Assembly (NCBI GenBank): GCA_930367215.1
Contig: OV884057.1
Span: 205,643,621-205,707,620, forward strand
DNA from: Pollenia angustigena
Taxonomy: Eukaryota; Arthropoda; Insecta; Diptera; Polleniidae
Reading direction: 5' to 3'
DNA length: 64,000 nucleotides
The notes below the pieces were generated by a model, which had not been told where the DNA came from, made no database searches, and was given only the letters and a program-made list of their open reading frames with translations. The translations under genes were made by a program, and so were the position numbers. This document shows positions 41,365 to 53,689 of the stretch, piece after piece. Position 1 is the first letter of the stretch, and every line of letters starts with the position of its first letter.

Positions 41365-42395
41365 TACCCTGAAGGAAACCTGGGTGCAAGTGTCTCCAAG
41401 TAACCAGTTTTTTTCGGTTATGTTGGTGACATTGTGACAACGAAGTGTCTACACTTTATTACATTTGCCTTTAATACAAAAAACTTTTTACCAATAACAA
41501 CTGAGAAGTACAATATCAGTAAAATTTTAAGAAATAATAAAAAAAGATTGTTATGATTTCGTGTTCTTACACAAAGTGTAGACTACTTTTACTAAAATGT
41601 ACTAGCTATTCTCTGGTTCCAATGTCTACATATCGTCACCTAAAAGACGATATAACCTATCTGCAGTTTTCAAAAGTTTACAGGAGAGGGAAAAACGTTA
41701 TAAAATTGGAACTATTACAGATATTGAAACGAAAATTACACATTTTGATTAAAATGAAACCAGTAATATATATCGGTTGAGAAAATTTTGTTTTTCTAAT
41801 CACAGCTTATGTTATGACACTTAGGTTTTTTGGAATTGTAAAAATCTGAAACCAAATAACCTATCTGCAGTACTAATTAGTATGAATAAATAAACATTTC
41901 TTTATACACATGAATACTTTATACATTAAATAATTACAGTAGCAGTTTCTTTTACTGGTTTAAGCAAAAACAAGTACTTAATGTTTGTTTAAATTACACT
42001 ATGCAACAAAATTAAACTTTTATCGTGATTTTTGATGATTTATTTTTCTCTTTTTTTGTGCGTTACGGTCCTCTAGGAACAAAAACTTTGGCATTTGTAA
42101 TATTACATGTTAAAAATTTTCCACACATATGCGTTCTGATATAGGGAATTAAAATCCATAAAAAACTCAATTTTGAAATTTTTGCAGATAGGTTATTAGG
42201 TCTTTAAGATGACGATATGTTCCCAGAGGAACTACCTAGTCAGTAGAACCAACGTCAGTAGTAGATTTCCAATGACACGCACATGTTAAATGTCTATTGT
42301 AAATAACATTGCCTGGGGTATAATAAGTCACTAGTCCTGGTGACTGTGTCAATAGTGAATCAGTATAGATTCACTAGTGACATTTCCTGCAGGGT
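41365..42395. mobile_element. TACCCTG(A/C)AGGAAA TIR element, non-autonomous
   Basis: Left TACCCTGAAGGAAACCTGGG, right CATTTCCTGCAGGGTA. The body is non-coding. The 15-base word ATAACCTATCTGCAG occurs at about 41651 and 41854 and inverted at about 42184 (CTGCAGATAGGTTAT minus one), suggesting internal binding sites. Superfamily undetermined. Confidence 0.65.
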
Positions 42396-42557
42396 ATTTA
42401 AAACTGATTCGTACACATTCATACTTACATTTTTTAAGCTTCATTTACAGTGGGAGCAACAATTTAGTTTTTTCTTCTGTCTGATTTTTTCGCAAATTCC
42501 ACTATGCAACAAGCAGAAATTCCCTGTGTTTATACACCATATTTTTTTGATTCTCTA

Positions 42558-42840
42558 TAGTCACCTAACGTGAAAAATCATCACTATTTCAAATTCTATG
42601 GCAAGGTTTTTTTAAAAATGTTTTTTTACTAAAATTTGAGATTTTTGAGGAGGCTGCTCCATACATCTTGTCGTAACTTTGTAACGACGCACTCGATTTT
42701 GTTATGCAATCCGTAAAAAAAATTTAAATTACGCCAGATTTAAGTATTTTAATACATGTCATTATTTGATTTAGCCATCAGTTTTGGAGTGCGTTTGAAG
42801 CCAGCCACTTCAATGTGATGATTTTGACGTTAGGTGACTA
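42558..42840. mobile_element. TAGTCACCTAACGT MITE
   Basis: TAGTCACCTAACGTGAAAAA TCATCAC at 42558 and its inverse GTGATGATTTTGACGTTAGG TGACTA ending at 42840, terminal repeats of about 26 bp with two differences. 283 bp, non-coding. Confidence 0.8.
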
Positions 42841-42988
42841 AAGCGGTTTTAAACAATATAGTGGTCGTTTAAGAAAAAAAAAATTTTCTTCTTCTTCTTG
42901 CACGAAACAGCCCAGACTTTTTCTTCGTGCAAATTGTGTAAATTGTCAAACAGCTGTAAAACATAAACAAAACAATGAATGCAAAGGA

Positions 42989-43751
42989 AACAAGTTAGAG
43001 TGCTATATTCGGCTGTGCCGAATCTTTGATACCCTCCACCGACAGTTCGAATGTTTAAGAAGTACATAATATCTGTATGTTGTTATTATTATCTTAAACT
43101 GTAACGATTGTTTATTAATTATGGTTTTAGGCGACTAAACTGTTTTCCGGAAGTAGGGTTTATATGGGGCCTAAGGTAAATTATGGACCGATCGTCACGA
43201 AATTTCACAGTGTTATTTCTAGTCCTAAAAACTGTAACGTACCAAATTTTGTTACGCTAGCGTTATTAATTACGGTTTTAGGCGTACTAAACTGTTTTCC
43301 GGGAGTAGTGTTTATATGGTGCTTAGGGTAAATTATGGACGGATCTTCACGAAATTTAACAGCGTGATTTCCAGTCAAATAAAACAAATTTTTGCAAAAT
43401 CTTATCTCATTCCGTGCCTTGTTCCAGCATTTATGTTATTTTTTGTAACAAAATTATCAATTTTTTTAGGTGGTGGTTCCACATTTTGATTCATAGCTCT
43501 GGTCCTACTGAACTGATTTTGCTGGATTTCAATCCCAAACTGCTTAGGATAACTACAAGCAATTTGGCACCAAGTTTGTTAATTTCTTTTGAGTTGTTCG
43601 AAAGTGAGCGTGTTTCAAATCGACATAGAATTACTCAAGGACCCAGAATATATATGCTTTATGGGGTCTGAGATGAATAATAAAAAAGTTTCACACGGAA
43701 TGACAAACTTAATATACCCTCTTCACATTTAATTGTGGTGGAGGATATAAA
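42989..43751 (-). repeat. S1 repeat, inverted copy with two 153-bp units
   Basis: The inverse of 15281-16385: begins AACAAGTTAGAGTGCTATAT, TCGGCTGTGCCGAATC, and ends AATTGTGGTGGAGGATATAA. Holds about two of the tandem units against four in the other copy, so unit number varies. Confidence 0.85.
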
Positions 43752-44038
43752 AAATCATGAACCTAATTTTGGAAAATGTGTTGTGGAGTAAAATAATGTA
43801 CTCAAATATAAAGTTTTGTGTTGAAATATTAGGAAAACATAATGTTAGTTATTGTTAAAGTGTTTATTTTGTTTAATTGTTGGTAAAATTTGTTTTTTTT
43901 CTACAGACAATATACAATTTTTCAAAAGTGGCATAAACTTTTATTGTTTTGTAAGGACTGTCAAAACAATGACTTTTTATTTTGTGCTTCAAATTTGGTT
44001 TTTTCTGTTCCCGTACTTTTGTGTAATTTTGTCTCTTT

Positions 44039-44535
44039 ATGAGAGAAATTTATGCTTGCTCTCATTTTCACGAACTTTACCCAAAAATTAAAGAAACAGA
44101 GCTAATGATAGAATTTATGTATAAGCACAGCCAATTGGCAAAAGGCCATTTGAAAACACCAAATGCACGTCAGTCGTCAAATACTTTGTGGCAAACGTTA
44201 ACTGAAGAACTAAATATCAACGGACCACTTATTAGAGGAGCTGCAGGATGGAAAAAAGTATGAAATATATAAACCAGCTCAAAAATATTTGACTTCAACT
44301 TTAATTTTAATAGGTTTGGGCCGATTTTAAAATACACACGAAACAGAAGCTTAGACGAAATAAAACCGACATTGGCAGGACTGGCGGTGGCCCATCAAGA
44401 TATAATCCACTGTCTCGCTTAGAGGAGCAAGTTGTGAAATTCTTAAACATGACGGATTCCGTAATGGATTACCGGGCGCACTTTCCATCGGGGCAACAAC
44501 TGCTTCCAATCTTGAAAAGAATGGTGAAGACATGG
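44039..44535 (+). pseudogene. PIF/Harbinger-associated Myb/SANT-like protein fragment
   Basis: Two exons: 44039-44257 and 44314-about 44535, with donor AAA|GTATGA and acceptor TTTTAATAG. The spliced frame reads ETELMIEFMYKHSQLAKG, TPNARQSSNTLWQTLTEEL, RGAAGWKK then VWADFKIHTKQKLRRNKT and GGGPSRYNPLSRLEEQVV, the zeste/MADF-type DNA-binding domain of the accessory protein carried by insect PIF/Harbinger transposons. A frameshift occurs near 44470, before SIGATTASNLEKNGEDMA. The 3' end is lost at a junction near 44536 where transposase sequence of the opposite strand begins. Confidence 0.75.
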
Positions 44536-44780
44536 CTGTAATATTATTTAAGACATATACAAATGCTTCTTTATTCAATCTAACATTTTTTATAAAGCTG
44601 AAAAAAGAAATATTCTGCATAAGTAAACGTTTATTTTTTGCAAGCATCAAAATAAATTACCTTTTTCCATTGAAGCTAAGAATATCGGATTTGCTTCTAA
44701 GCAATCTTCTCTGTGTCCTTTCATTGTCCATTTCGTCGAACCACAGTGCCACAGAATCTATTTTTATTATTTTGTCCTAA
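44536..44780 (-). pseudogene. PIF/Harbinger (HARBI1-like) transposase, N-terminal fragment
   Basis: Minus strand, two exons. 44780-44661 encodes ALWFDEMDNERTQRRLLRSK and SDILSFNGKR, a HARBI1-like N-terminus, followed by donor GTAATT. After the acceptor TTATGCAG, 44614-44536 encodes FFSFIKNVRLNKEAFVYVLN N, the following helical segment. The catalytic DDE domain is missing. It abuts the Myb-like gene tail to tail, the arrangement known for Harbinger elements. Confidence 0.65.
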
Positions 44781-44795
44781 ATAAATTTTATATGG

Positions 44796-45453
44796 AACTA
44801 GCTGACCCGACAGACGTTGTCCTGTCCAAATTAGGAAAAATGTTTGCGTTCGGTTTTTAAAATCCGTTAAAAAGATACGAACTTTTAAAAGAAAAATTAG
44901 TCAAATCGATTGAGCTGTTTTTTGATTTTAGGTAAATCGAAAAAAGTGGGCGTTAAAGTTGGCGGGACAAAATGTTCTTTCCGTTAAAACCTAAGTTGGA
45001 CAATGGCGATGATTTTAAAGAAAAAAATCTTCCAAATAGGTCAAGCCGTTCACAAGTTATGCGCTTAATAGAAAAATTGGGCGTAAAAGTAGGCGTGGTA
45101 AATTTTTCTTTCGATGAAAACTTAAAATGGATTAATTCGAACATTTGAAAATTTGTCAAATCGATGGAGCCGTTTTCTGATTTAAGGTTATTCGAAAAAA
45201 GTGGGCGGGGCAAAATTTTCTTTTCGTATAAATCTAAGTTGGACCATGGCGATCATTTTAAAGAAAAAATCGTCCAAATTATATAGATGTCATTGGTGAT
45301 GCAATATGAAAATTGGATTTTGCCCCTCCGCCCGCAAACCGAAAATCAAAAATTAGACTTCACAGTGTCCCCCGCCTGAAAATTCTGAAGATTCCCTGAA
45401 AATTTCATCAAAATCGGCACAGCAGTTTTGGAGTCCATACGTTACATACATAC
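44796..45453 (+). repeat. ACTAGCTGACCCG dispersed repeat, second copy
   Basis: GAACTAGCTGACCCGACAGA at the left, then lines shared with 8724-9118 (TCGATGGAGCCGTTTTCTGA, GGGCGTAAAAGTAGGCGTGG, GTCCAAATTATATAGAT at 45270-45287). A tail 45288-45453 ends AAATCGGCACAGCAGTTTTG GAGTCC, similar to the AATCGGTTCAG ends of the related repeats. Confidence 0.6.
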
Positions 45454-45604
45454 ATATATACTAGAGTTGTCAATTATTCGCCTTTCAACTTTGTTCGAAT
45501 AATTCAAATAATTGTTTTTGTTCGTTCGATCAAACGATTAAATCTAAAAAATTATTCGAGTAATCGATGAGAATAACGAATAAAAAAATTATTTTTACAA
45601 AAAA

Positions 45605-47462
45605 AGGAGTATTAAAAATTAAGTAAGATTTAGTAAATGACCATTTCCGTAACGGTTTAAATGGAGTGTCCAATAGGAGTATAGAAAATGAATTATTATC
45701 TGATCAGTATGGTGGTTTTTCTTTTTATTGTGTAAATCTTTCTGATCTATGTGTTGCATTTGGAAAAATAAAAAGTAATTATAGCGGAGTTGATGAAATA
45801 CCATTTAAGTTTTACAAATTGATTTTTTCACTTATATCGGGTTATATCTTGCACTTATTTAGTTCTATAATTACTACCTCTACGTTTCCAAATAGTTGGA
45901 AATGTGCCAAAGTAATTCCTATTCCTAAGACTGGTACTGGCTTGGATTTAACAAATCTTAGGCCAATAAGTATTTTGCCAACACTTTCAAGGGTTTTTGA
46001 ACACACTATCCACTCTCAAATCTCGACTTACAATTCTCAACATTTGTTACTGGCTGATAGACAAAATGGGTTTCGAATAAATTGTAGTTCCTCGTCATTA
46101 TTGTTAGGTCTTACTGAGATGATAAGAGAGAAGGTTAATTTTAATTTGCCTTGCGTACTAGTCTCTCTTGATTTATCAAAAGCCTTTGATCGTATAGATT
46201 ATACAATATTGGTAAGAAAATTGAATTCAATATTTTGGTTTAATCGCACATCTTTTAATCTTATGTTATCGTATTTATTGGGACGTACGCAATTTGTTGA
46301 AATTAATAAAAATAAATCACATTTACGATCAATTTATACGGGTGTTTCTCAAGGTTCAGTATTAGGACCATTGCTGTTTTCAATGTATATTAATGACTTA
46401 TTTTCCATTCTTGATTCGAGAACATGCGAAGCTTATGCATATGCTGATGATATTCAGCTTTTATTTTTTGATTCACAATCTTCTGCGAATCTTCAATATG
46501 TAGTAAACAATACTTTGAGTTTGGTTGAGGAATGGATGCAATCAAATTGCCTACTGATAAATTTATCTAAGGCAAATTTCATGGGCTTTGGGGGATTGGT
46601 TTCTCCGCGTTTTCGTATTCAAATTGGTGGCCAATGTATAGACTGGGTTGATAAAATGCGAGTTTTAGGAGTGTTACTTGATGATAAGCTTTCATATACC
46701 TTTCATATTAACAAGGTAATTTCTAGTGTTAATTTTACTCTTCGTCGTTTATACTCCCTTAATGTATATTTACCATTTCAGACAAGACGTAAAGTGGCCC
46801 ATGCACTTCTAATGTCGCAGATATCTTATTGTTTAGAAATTTATTCTTGTACCTCTTACGGTAATATTCGTAGAGTGGAACTTTTAATAAATAAAGTCAT
46901 TCGATTTGTATTTAATCTAAGAGTAAGAGATCATATTACAGCCCATGTATTCCAATTCTTGGGTTGCAATTTTTCTGATTTTCTAACCATTAAAATTCTT
47001 ATGAGCTTTTACAAACTTATAAAGAATTCAACACCTTCGTTTTTAGTTCAACGCTTTGAATTTATGCATTCTTCAAGAAATATGCAAATTTTTATACCCA
47101 GAATTTATAACTCGTTTTTTGAAAGGTCAGTCCTTGTAAGGGTTGCCAGAGTGTGGAATCATTTGCCTGATATACTAAGGAATTATCGTTTGTCTCCTAA
47201 TAGCTATCAGAAAGCTTTACTTGAGTATTTCAATACCATTTAAATAAAATCGTTGACAATGTGATCTAATTTTGCGTTATATTTATTAATTATATTTGTT
47301 TTATAAATTGTTGTAAGTTGATGCCATATAATATTAGTTAAACATATTTTTAGATTATTAATATAGGGTTCCATATTAAACTTTAAAAATTATCTATTGT
47401 AATATTATGGTTTGGCCATGAAGGCTTTTATTATTACAAAATTTTTCAAATAAAAAAAAAAA
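45605..47462 (+). pseudogene. CR1/Jockey-group non-LTR retrotransposon, RT frame intact, 5' truncated
   Basis: An uninterrupted frame of about 525-540 codons ends at 47243. Reverse transcriptase landmarks in order (numbered from 45666): NLRPISILPTLSRVFE (97-112), QNGFRINCSSSSLLLGL (133-149), VSLDLSKAFDRIDY (166-179), GVSQGSVLGPLLF (226-238), YAYADDIQLLF with catalytic YADD (259-262), and LRVLGVLLDDK-like MRVLGVLLDDK. The C-terminus (VARVWNHLPDILRN) is typical of CR1-like ORF2 proteins. The endonuclease and ORF1 are absent and no ATG opens the frame, so it is dead on arrival, yet no stop has accumulated, suggesting recent insertion. The 3' UTR ends in an A-tract at about 47450-47462. Confidence 0.9.
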
Positions 47463-47920
47463 ATTACTATGGAAAATCTTCCATTCCATCCGCAATGACT
47501 TTATCTTTTTTTGATTCATAACATTTTTCATCTTAACTCTATATCGTTGTATTACTTAAAGGCATCGTTAAACCCTTAATTAATAATCCGATATTACTCC
47601 GGATCTTCGAAAGGCGTTGGCAGACCTACCATCTTCAGCCAAACTTCTGTCTACAATTTCTTCTATAGAACAACCGCTGTCTCTCTTAATGTGTTTTTCC
47701 ATTGAACCAAGTTCGACATTTCTTGATGTCGTTGGATAATCTTCCAAAAAAAATATAATACAATAACAACATTTTCTACTTTCAAGATATGATTCATATA
47801 AATCAATTTTTTATTTTTAAGCTTTTTGTTTATTTCTAAATTTTTCACCCGAAATTAAAAATCCCCTTTCTTGAACATTTTTTAACGTTTAATTTAAAAA
47901 CTGATGCAGTTGAGAAGATA

Positions 47921-48158
47921 AGTTGCAAAACTCGTTTGTTGCAAAATTAAAAATACGAGATGGCAAATGATTCTTTCAGTTGTTTTGGCGCTTTATTAGA
48001 CGAAATATTCTGATTGCAACAATGCATGTCCGTGCTAAAAGCACATGCATTATTGATACAACTATTATATTTCTTCTGATTAAGCGCTAAAAGAACTATT
48101 ATAATCAATTGTCATCTCGTATTTTTAATGAGCGAGTTTTGCAACTCACCTACTCAAT
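47921..48158. mobile_element. GTTGCAAAACTCG foldback MITE
   Basis: Two arms of about 115 bp around a centre near 48040. Arm pairs include GTTGCAAAACTCG / CGAGTTTTGCAAC, AAAATACGAGATG / CATCTCGTATTTT-type, and AATGCATGT / ACATGCATT. About 240 bp, non-coding. Confidence 0.8.
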
Positions 48159-48355
48159 AGTTTGTTAAGATGTGTTTAATAAGAACATAAAATACATTTT
48201 TGAAATACAATGAGTACACAACACGGTTTTTGCTTACTAAACATTGAGATTAATTACAACCAGGGCTATGGCAACATTTTTTAACTTTCCTACAAATCAC
48301 TAAAAACTTATGAGAATAAACAAAATTCTAAGCTTTTATTTATTTTTTTATAAGT

Positions 48356-49053
48356 AACAAGTAAGAAAGTATAGTCGGTCAAGCCCGACCATATGATACC
48401 CTACACCACAGTATTTAAAAACACATCATGCTTATGTGTCCATATAAATATTGATTTATCTATGCTTATAAACTTCATGAAAATCGGTTTGAAAGTTTGT
48501 GAGAGGCCGAAATTGCCCCCTACCTCCCCTTGTGGTCCTATTTTTGAAAAACTGTATAGCTAATGTGTCCATATAGATATGGAAATATCTATGTTTTAAA
48601 TTTCATTAAAATCGGTTTGAGAGGCAGAAAGTGTCCCTATCTCCCCTCTTGGTCCTATTTTTTACAAAATGTATATATTTTGTGTCCATATAGATATGGT
48701 TCTATCTATATTTTAAATATCATTGAAATTGGTTTGATAGTTTCTGAGAGGAAGAAATTTCCCCCTATCCTCCCTCGTGATCCAACGATTCGGCCCATTT
48801 TCAATAGGCTTGGTCCTTGTGCCAATAAGAACCTATGACCTAAATTTCATCAAATTATCTCCAAAATTGCGACCTGTACTTTGCGCACAAGGTTACATGG
48901 ACAGCCAGCCGGACGGACATCGTTAGTTCGACTCAGAAAGTGATTCTAAGACGATCGGTATACTTTAAGGTGGGTCTAGGACCAATATTTTAAGGCGTTA
49001 CACACATCAGCACAAATGCATAATACCCTCTCCACTATTGTGGTGTGGGTATA
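48356..49053 (+). repeat. S2 repeat copy 3
   Basis: AACAAGTAAGAAAGTATAGT at the left and ACTATTGTGGTGTGGGTATA at the right, with three internal units and the segment GACAGCCAGCCGGACGGACA TCGTTAG. Same order as copy 1, inside the TAGAGTTGTCAA element. Confidence 0.85.
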
Positions 49054-49197
49054 AAAATTGTTCGATTAATCGACATTAATTAATCGATTTATTCGTTATT
49101 CGAAAATCGTCGTTTTGAAATTATTCGAACAAGAGTTTGGTTTTGTTTGATCGATTAATCGAATTATTCTTAATCGGTTGACAACTCTAATATATAC

Positions 49198-49950
49198 ACA
49201 CATCCTGTTTTATATACATATATAGATTTTCACAGCCAAACACAAACAATTTATTTTTAATTTGACGTTTTTGGACACTGACGTTTATTTGAGCAGCGTT
49301 CACGATTTGAAATATATATTGCGAATGCGAAAGTCTAACAGAATACCAATTTTCTTTCGCATCGCATTTCATTTGCGCATCGCAATTCAGAATTAGCCTC
49401 CTGGCTTTAAAGTAAAAAAAAAAAAACATTAACATTTTGCGTTTTCATTAAATTTATTTATGCTTTTTATTAAAGAAAAAAAAAGAAATTTATGTTAAAT
49501 ACAATTAAAAAAAAATGTGTCTTTATACTTAATATAATATAAAAAAAAGAAACTATTACAATTATTAAAACTTATAAAGTAGAAAAAGCTTAATAAATAA
49601 AACATTTTACAAAAATAAACTTATATTTAAATAAATATTACACTAAAAAATTTTATTCCTTAAATTAAATAAAGATAAAGAAGAAAAAAATTACGTACGA
49701 TTTTAGTAAATAATAAAACTAAAAAGTTACAACAAAAAAAAAAAAAAAATTATTAAACACTTAAAAATCAAATTAAATTTTAAAAAGGACTAGCAAATTT
49801 GAATTCCAAAATTAATAAAAAAAAACACTCACATTTATACAAACTATTTAAAACCACTCTTAAGCATCTGAGAGAATGTTGAGAAGGGAAACTCAAACTC
49901 ACCGACTGTTTATCGATTGCGAACGAAGGTTTTGTTCCTTTAATTAACCT
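49198..49950. other. AT-rich intergenic DNA with a MITE scrap
   Basis: 49320-49405 carries GCGAATGCGAAAGTCTAAC, TTTCTTTCGCATCGCATTTC and GCATCGCAATTC, a scrap of the CTCTATTGCGATGCG family. The remainder is A-rich with homopolymer runs. Confidence 0.5.
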
Positions 49951-50113
49951 TTAAAGCCTAGTACTCTGTTCAAATTTGTGAAAAAGGTTGAGCAACATTA
50001 ATTATTTCACACGAAAATTTTGACATGTATCAATGTTACCTATCTTGCGAGTTTGTACAATTTGACCTTTTTATTCCTGTAAAGTATGCGACACTGTTTT
50101 GCGTAATGTAAAT

Positions 50114-50257
50114 CCCAATTCACACGTTGCAAGTTTTATTGATCAGCTTGCTACTTTATAACGAGAGTGAAGAGAGGAAAATAAACGTTTCTCTCTCACA
50201 CTCTCTCGCCTATAAGGTAGCAAGCTGATCAATAAGACTTGCAACGTGTGAATTGGC
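50114..50257. mobile_element. CCCAATTCACACGTTGCAAG foldback MITE
   Basis: Arms of about 40 bp: CCAATTCACACGTTGCAAGT, TTATTGATCAGCTTGCTAC, and their inverses ending GTGTGAATTGG, around a CT-rich loop. Inserted after AATGTAAAT of the host MITE; the uninterrupted host at copy 1 reads ATGTAAACAAACCCC when inverted. Confidence 0.85.
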
Positions 50258-50598
50258 ACTAAACAAATCCCACATGTATTTATTTATTTATTTCTTTTAA
50301 TAAAAAAGAAAGTAAATATGGATAAAAAACTGTTACCGGTTGTGTTATTTTATTTTTTTTATTTCTTTTTAAATAATCAGTTCATATTTTTTTGTTTTTG
50401 CTTGAAATTCCACGTGAAATTAATGCATCTTACATTATTTTGCAGTTGTAAAAAAATGTTGCCAGAAACATTTCGAAACTTTTTCACAGAATGAACAGAG
50501 TACAACTCTATCAACATTATTTCATAGATATTCCGCACAAGTTTTTTTCATATGCGTTTTGACAGCCTTTCACGTGAAATGTTGAGCAGAGTACCAGG

Positions 50599-50827
50599 GG
50601 TCTAATCACCGCATTCGATACTATCGTGTCGATTAAACTATCGAATTTTTTTGCATACGATAGACACTGACGTATCGAATGAAAGCTTCATAAATGTAAT
50701 GTCGAGTTACTCGACATCGAATGCTATTATTTCAAATTCAATACATTTCATTAGATATCGAGTTTCATGATACCAAAATAAATAATTTCGATCAATTTTG
50801 CTCGATATCGTATGCGGTGATTAGACC
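50599..50827. mobile_element. GGGGTCTAATCACCGCAT MITE, full copy with CCAGG duplication
   Basis: Ends GGTCTAATCACCGCATTCGA and TCGTATGCGGTGATTAGACC. CCAGG lies at 50594-50598 and 50828-50832; the host MITE copies at 61520 show the uninserted CCAGGC. The body is rich in TATCGAA words. Confidence 0.85.
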
Positions 50828-50838
50828 CCAGGCTTTAA

Positions 50839-53009
50839 AAAAAAAAAAATCTAAAAAAATCTTTTAAAATATGTTTTTGTTTTAAATGTAAGAACGAAAT
50901 CTTCGTTCGAAATCGATGAGCACAAGCAGTTAGAGTTGCATTTTTTGTAGGGGCCAAGAGTTAAACTACTATTTAAATAAAACATGTTTCATTTTGTTTA
51001 GCTTTCTTTACTTTTTTTTATTTTGTTAAATACTTTTATTTTTAATTTTATTGTTACAATTAATTAAAGGTTTTTTATTTTGTTTTTAAATTGTTTTAAT
51101 TTTTCTTGTATTTTAATTTTACACATATAATAAGTATTTATAGAAATTACAAGGGGTAGTTTTTTCCCCATTTTTGTTTGCGTTCAATAATGTCTTCTTC
51201 ACTTTCCTTTTTCTTTTTTGCAATAATATTGTTTATGTTTATTTTTTTTTTTTTCTTTAAAAAAGGACATTTTGTTTATAATCAAAACCTAAATTTTTTC
51301 TTTGTTAGATTTCTGGATTTTTGTTATTTAATTTTATTTTTTTTAGTTCATCATACATTTTATATACAGTTTATTGGTTTGTTTGTTTATTTTGCAGTTT
51401 TGTTTTTTAAGTTTAATTTCGTTTTGAGTATGAATATTTTTCTTTTTTTATAATTTAAAATTGTTTTTATTTACTACATTAAAGTTTTCTTTCTTTACAA
51501 CTATTTAATAAGGAAATGATATAAAAAAAAAAAAAACAAAACGAAAAAATGTCAATACAAAACAAAAAATAATTGGCGAAATTTGTTTTAAAAAATTTTA
51601 ACAGTTTTTTTTAGTAATTTAAATCTTTGTATTGTTGTTATTGTTTTAGCTTTAACTTAAATTAAAAATTACTTCAACTAAACTTATAAAACTAATAATG
51701 GAACTTGGTTTTTTCGAACCAGACGTAAAATTTTTGAATTTCGACTTTTTCTTTTTTATTTGCAATATGAATATTATTCAAAAATCTTCGCCCAGTTTGT
51801 TATACATATTTATATAATTTTATTTAATTTATTTATAATATAATTTATATTTATATCAGAGTTTTTTATTAAAACATTTTTTGTTTTAATTTAGTTTTTC
51901 TTGCTTTTTAGTTCAGTAATTGCTGTTTGTTTATAAGATTTATTTAAATTAATTTTTTATTTAACGAATTCTTAATATAAGCTGTTCTTTATTGAAATAG
52001 AAAAAACAAAAAAAAAAAAAAAAAAAAAAAAATTATATTTAAATAAATAAGATTTTCTTTCAAAAACTCTCATGAAAAAAATTACAGAAATCAATAAAAC
52101 ATTTGAAAATTTTAGCTAACATTGTTTTAAGCAGTTTCTTACATTAACGTTTGCATGGAATTTTATAAACAAATTGTCTGTGTCAACGTTGTTGACGTTC
52201 GAAATTGTGAAAAAAACGTTAATTTTTTTTTTTTGTAAATATTGTCATATTTTAATTAAAAATGAATTTTCTTCTTTAATAATAGTCCAAACATTGATTT
52301 TTATTTAGGAAAATTGTTTGGAAAATGTAAAAGCAATTTGTTTAAGTCAATTTTTTAAGCCCTAAAGTATGCTTTAAATATAGAAACAAGTTTAATAAGG
52401 CATACATTTAGGTGGTTTAAACTTTCTTATAATTTTCGTTACATAAGCCAAACAATATGTATGCAAGTATTTTAAACAAATATTTTAAGCCAATAAATTT
52501 AACATACAACCCAATTACGTATAAAAATTCTGCAGAAGTTTTCTCCTTTTTTAACAATTGAATTTTACTGGGAAAAATAGGAGAGGGTAGAAAACGCCAG
52601 GTGAAATTAATAGGAAAAAAGGAGAAGAGAGAAAACTTCAGTGTGAATTTGTATTTATAATTGGCTTGATGATTTTTCCGATAACTAATAGTTTTGCTGC
52701 ATTAGCCTTCAAATATGCAACAGTTGGTAAAAGGTTTTAAAATGCGAAACAATTATGATTTTTTTTAAGAAGAATTACTAAAGATATGCTGCATATAATA
52801 AATATTTAAACAAATAATAGAAATATAAAACACGAAATTTTTTTAAGGTTTGACAAACTCTTGAAAAATATTTTTATACAAATTTTTGAAAATTAAGAAT
52901 TTTTTTTTTTTTGGAAACTTTTGCAAGTCTAAGTGAAGAAAAGGATTAACAAAATAACCTCCTTTCAGTTTTGTAAGGCCTTTATGCATAACAAATATTT
53001 CAGGTTTAT
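50839..53009. other. Low-complexity AT-rich DNA downstream of bun
   Basis: Long T- and A-runs (for example 52007-52033) and no convincing coding region. A CCCTAAAGTATGCT word near 52361 matches the small tandem array at 53690. Could include distal bun 3' UTR if transcription runs far. Confidence 0.4.
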
Positions 53010-53323
53010 GACCCCCGTCTACTCTCTATTGCGATGCGAAAACTATTTATGCGAAAGCTAAATGCCAACGTGGTACTCTCTATCACTTTCGCAAAATATT
53101 CTGAAAATGAAGCGATAATGGCAATAAAAATTAAAGATGGCACGGATTTACAGTAAGAAAATGCCAAAGTGTGTAAAAATATTTGAAATTGGAAAATTTA
53201 GATAAAATAAAGTGATGATTAACGAAAAGAAAAAAAAATTAGAAGTGCGCAAACGTATTGAAGAGTACCAATCGCTTGATTTGCTATAATTTGCTTTCGA
53301 ATCGCAATAGAGAGTAGCCCCCC
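53010..53323. mobile_element. CTCTATTGCGATGCG MITE, copy b, complete
   Basis: CCCCCGTCTACTCTCTATTG at the left, GCAATAGAGAGTAGCCCCCC at the right, with AGGTTTAT at 53002-53009 and 53324-53331. It preserves the empty site for the CACAG element found in copy a. Confidence 0.85.
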
Positions 53324-53689
53324 AGGTTTATAAAGCGAATTTTCTATAATTTGTTTAATAATTCTTTATAAATTTGAAATTTTTTTCATTCATATTAAGG
53401 TATATCTTTAACATTTTATGCATGTAATAAACTTTCAAACTGTTCTAGAAACTTATGCCTAAGATTGTGGTATAGAAAAAAGAATTTCTTTAAGTAAATT
53501 TATTTTATTATATACATTTTATAAAATAAAATGAAAATTTGAAAAAAAAATTTTTAATTTATACAACTATCTTGTACAAATTACAAATACATATACGTAT
53601 ACTTGATCAATTAAATATTATCTATATAATCAACATACTTTCCGGACAATTGCTTTGTAAAAAGTAGAACATTCGTTTTTAAATTCCCT

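Larger units (their letters stand above)
45462..49189. mobile_element. TAGAGTTGTCAA hAT-type element with three nested insertions
   Basis: Left TAGAGTTGTCAATTATTCG, right TTGACAACTCTA, 12-bp terminal repeats, with the exact 8-bp duplication ATATATAC at 45454-45461 and 49190-49197. Subterminal DNA is dense in ATTATTCGAA and CGATTAAT words. Inside lie a retrotransposon (about 45605-47462), a foldback (47921-48158) and an S2 repeat (48356-49053). Without them under 1 kb remains. Confidence 0.88.
49955..50834. mobile_element. TTAA MITE family AGCCTAGTACTC, copy 2, with two nested MITEs
   Basis: AGCCTAGTACTCTGTTC at the left and GAGCAGAGTACCAGGCT at the right, with TTAA at 49951-49954 and 50835-50838. 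The copy carries an internal foldback (50114-50257) and a terminal insertion (50599-50827). Confidence 0.85.

Noticed and set aside
44532..44780. Plus-strand 82-codon frame beside the Myb-like fragment
   Set aside because: It is antisense to the HARBI1-like exons, which have motif and splice support.
51178..51453. 91-codon Phe-rich frame
   Set aside because: Low-complexity T-rich DNA; composition alone explains it.
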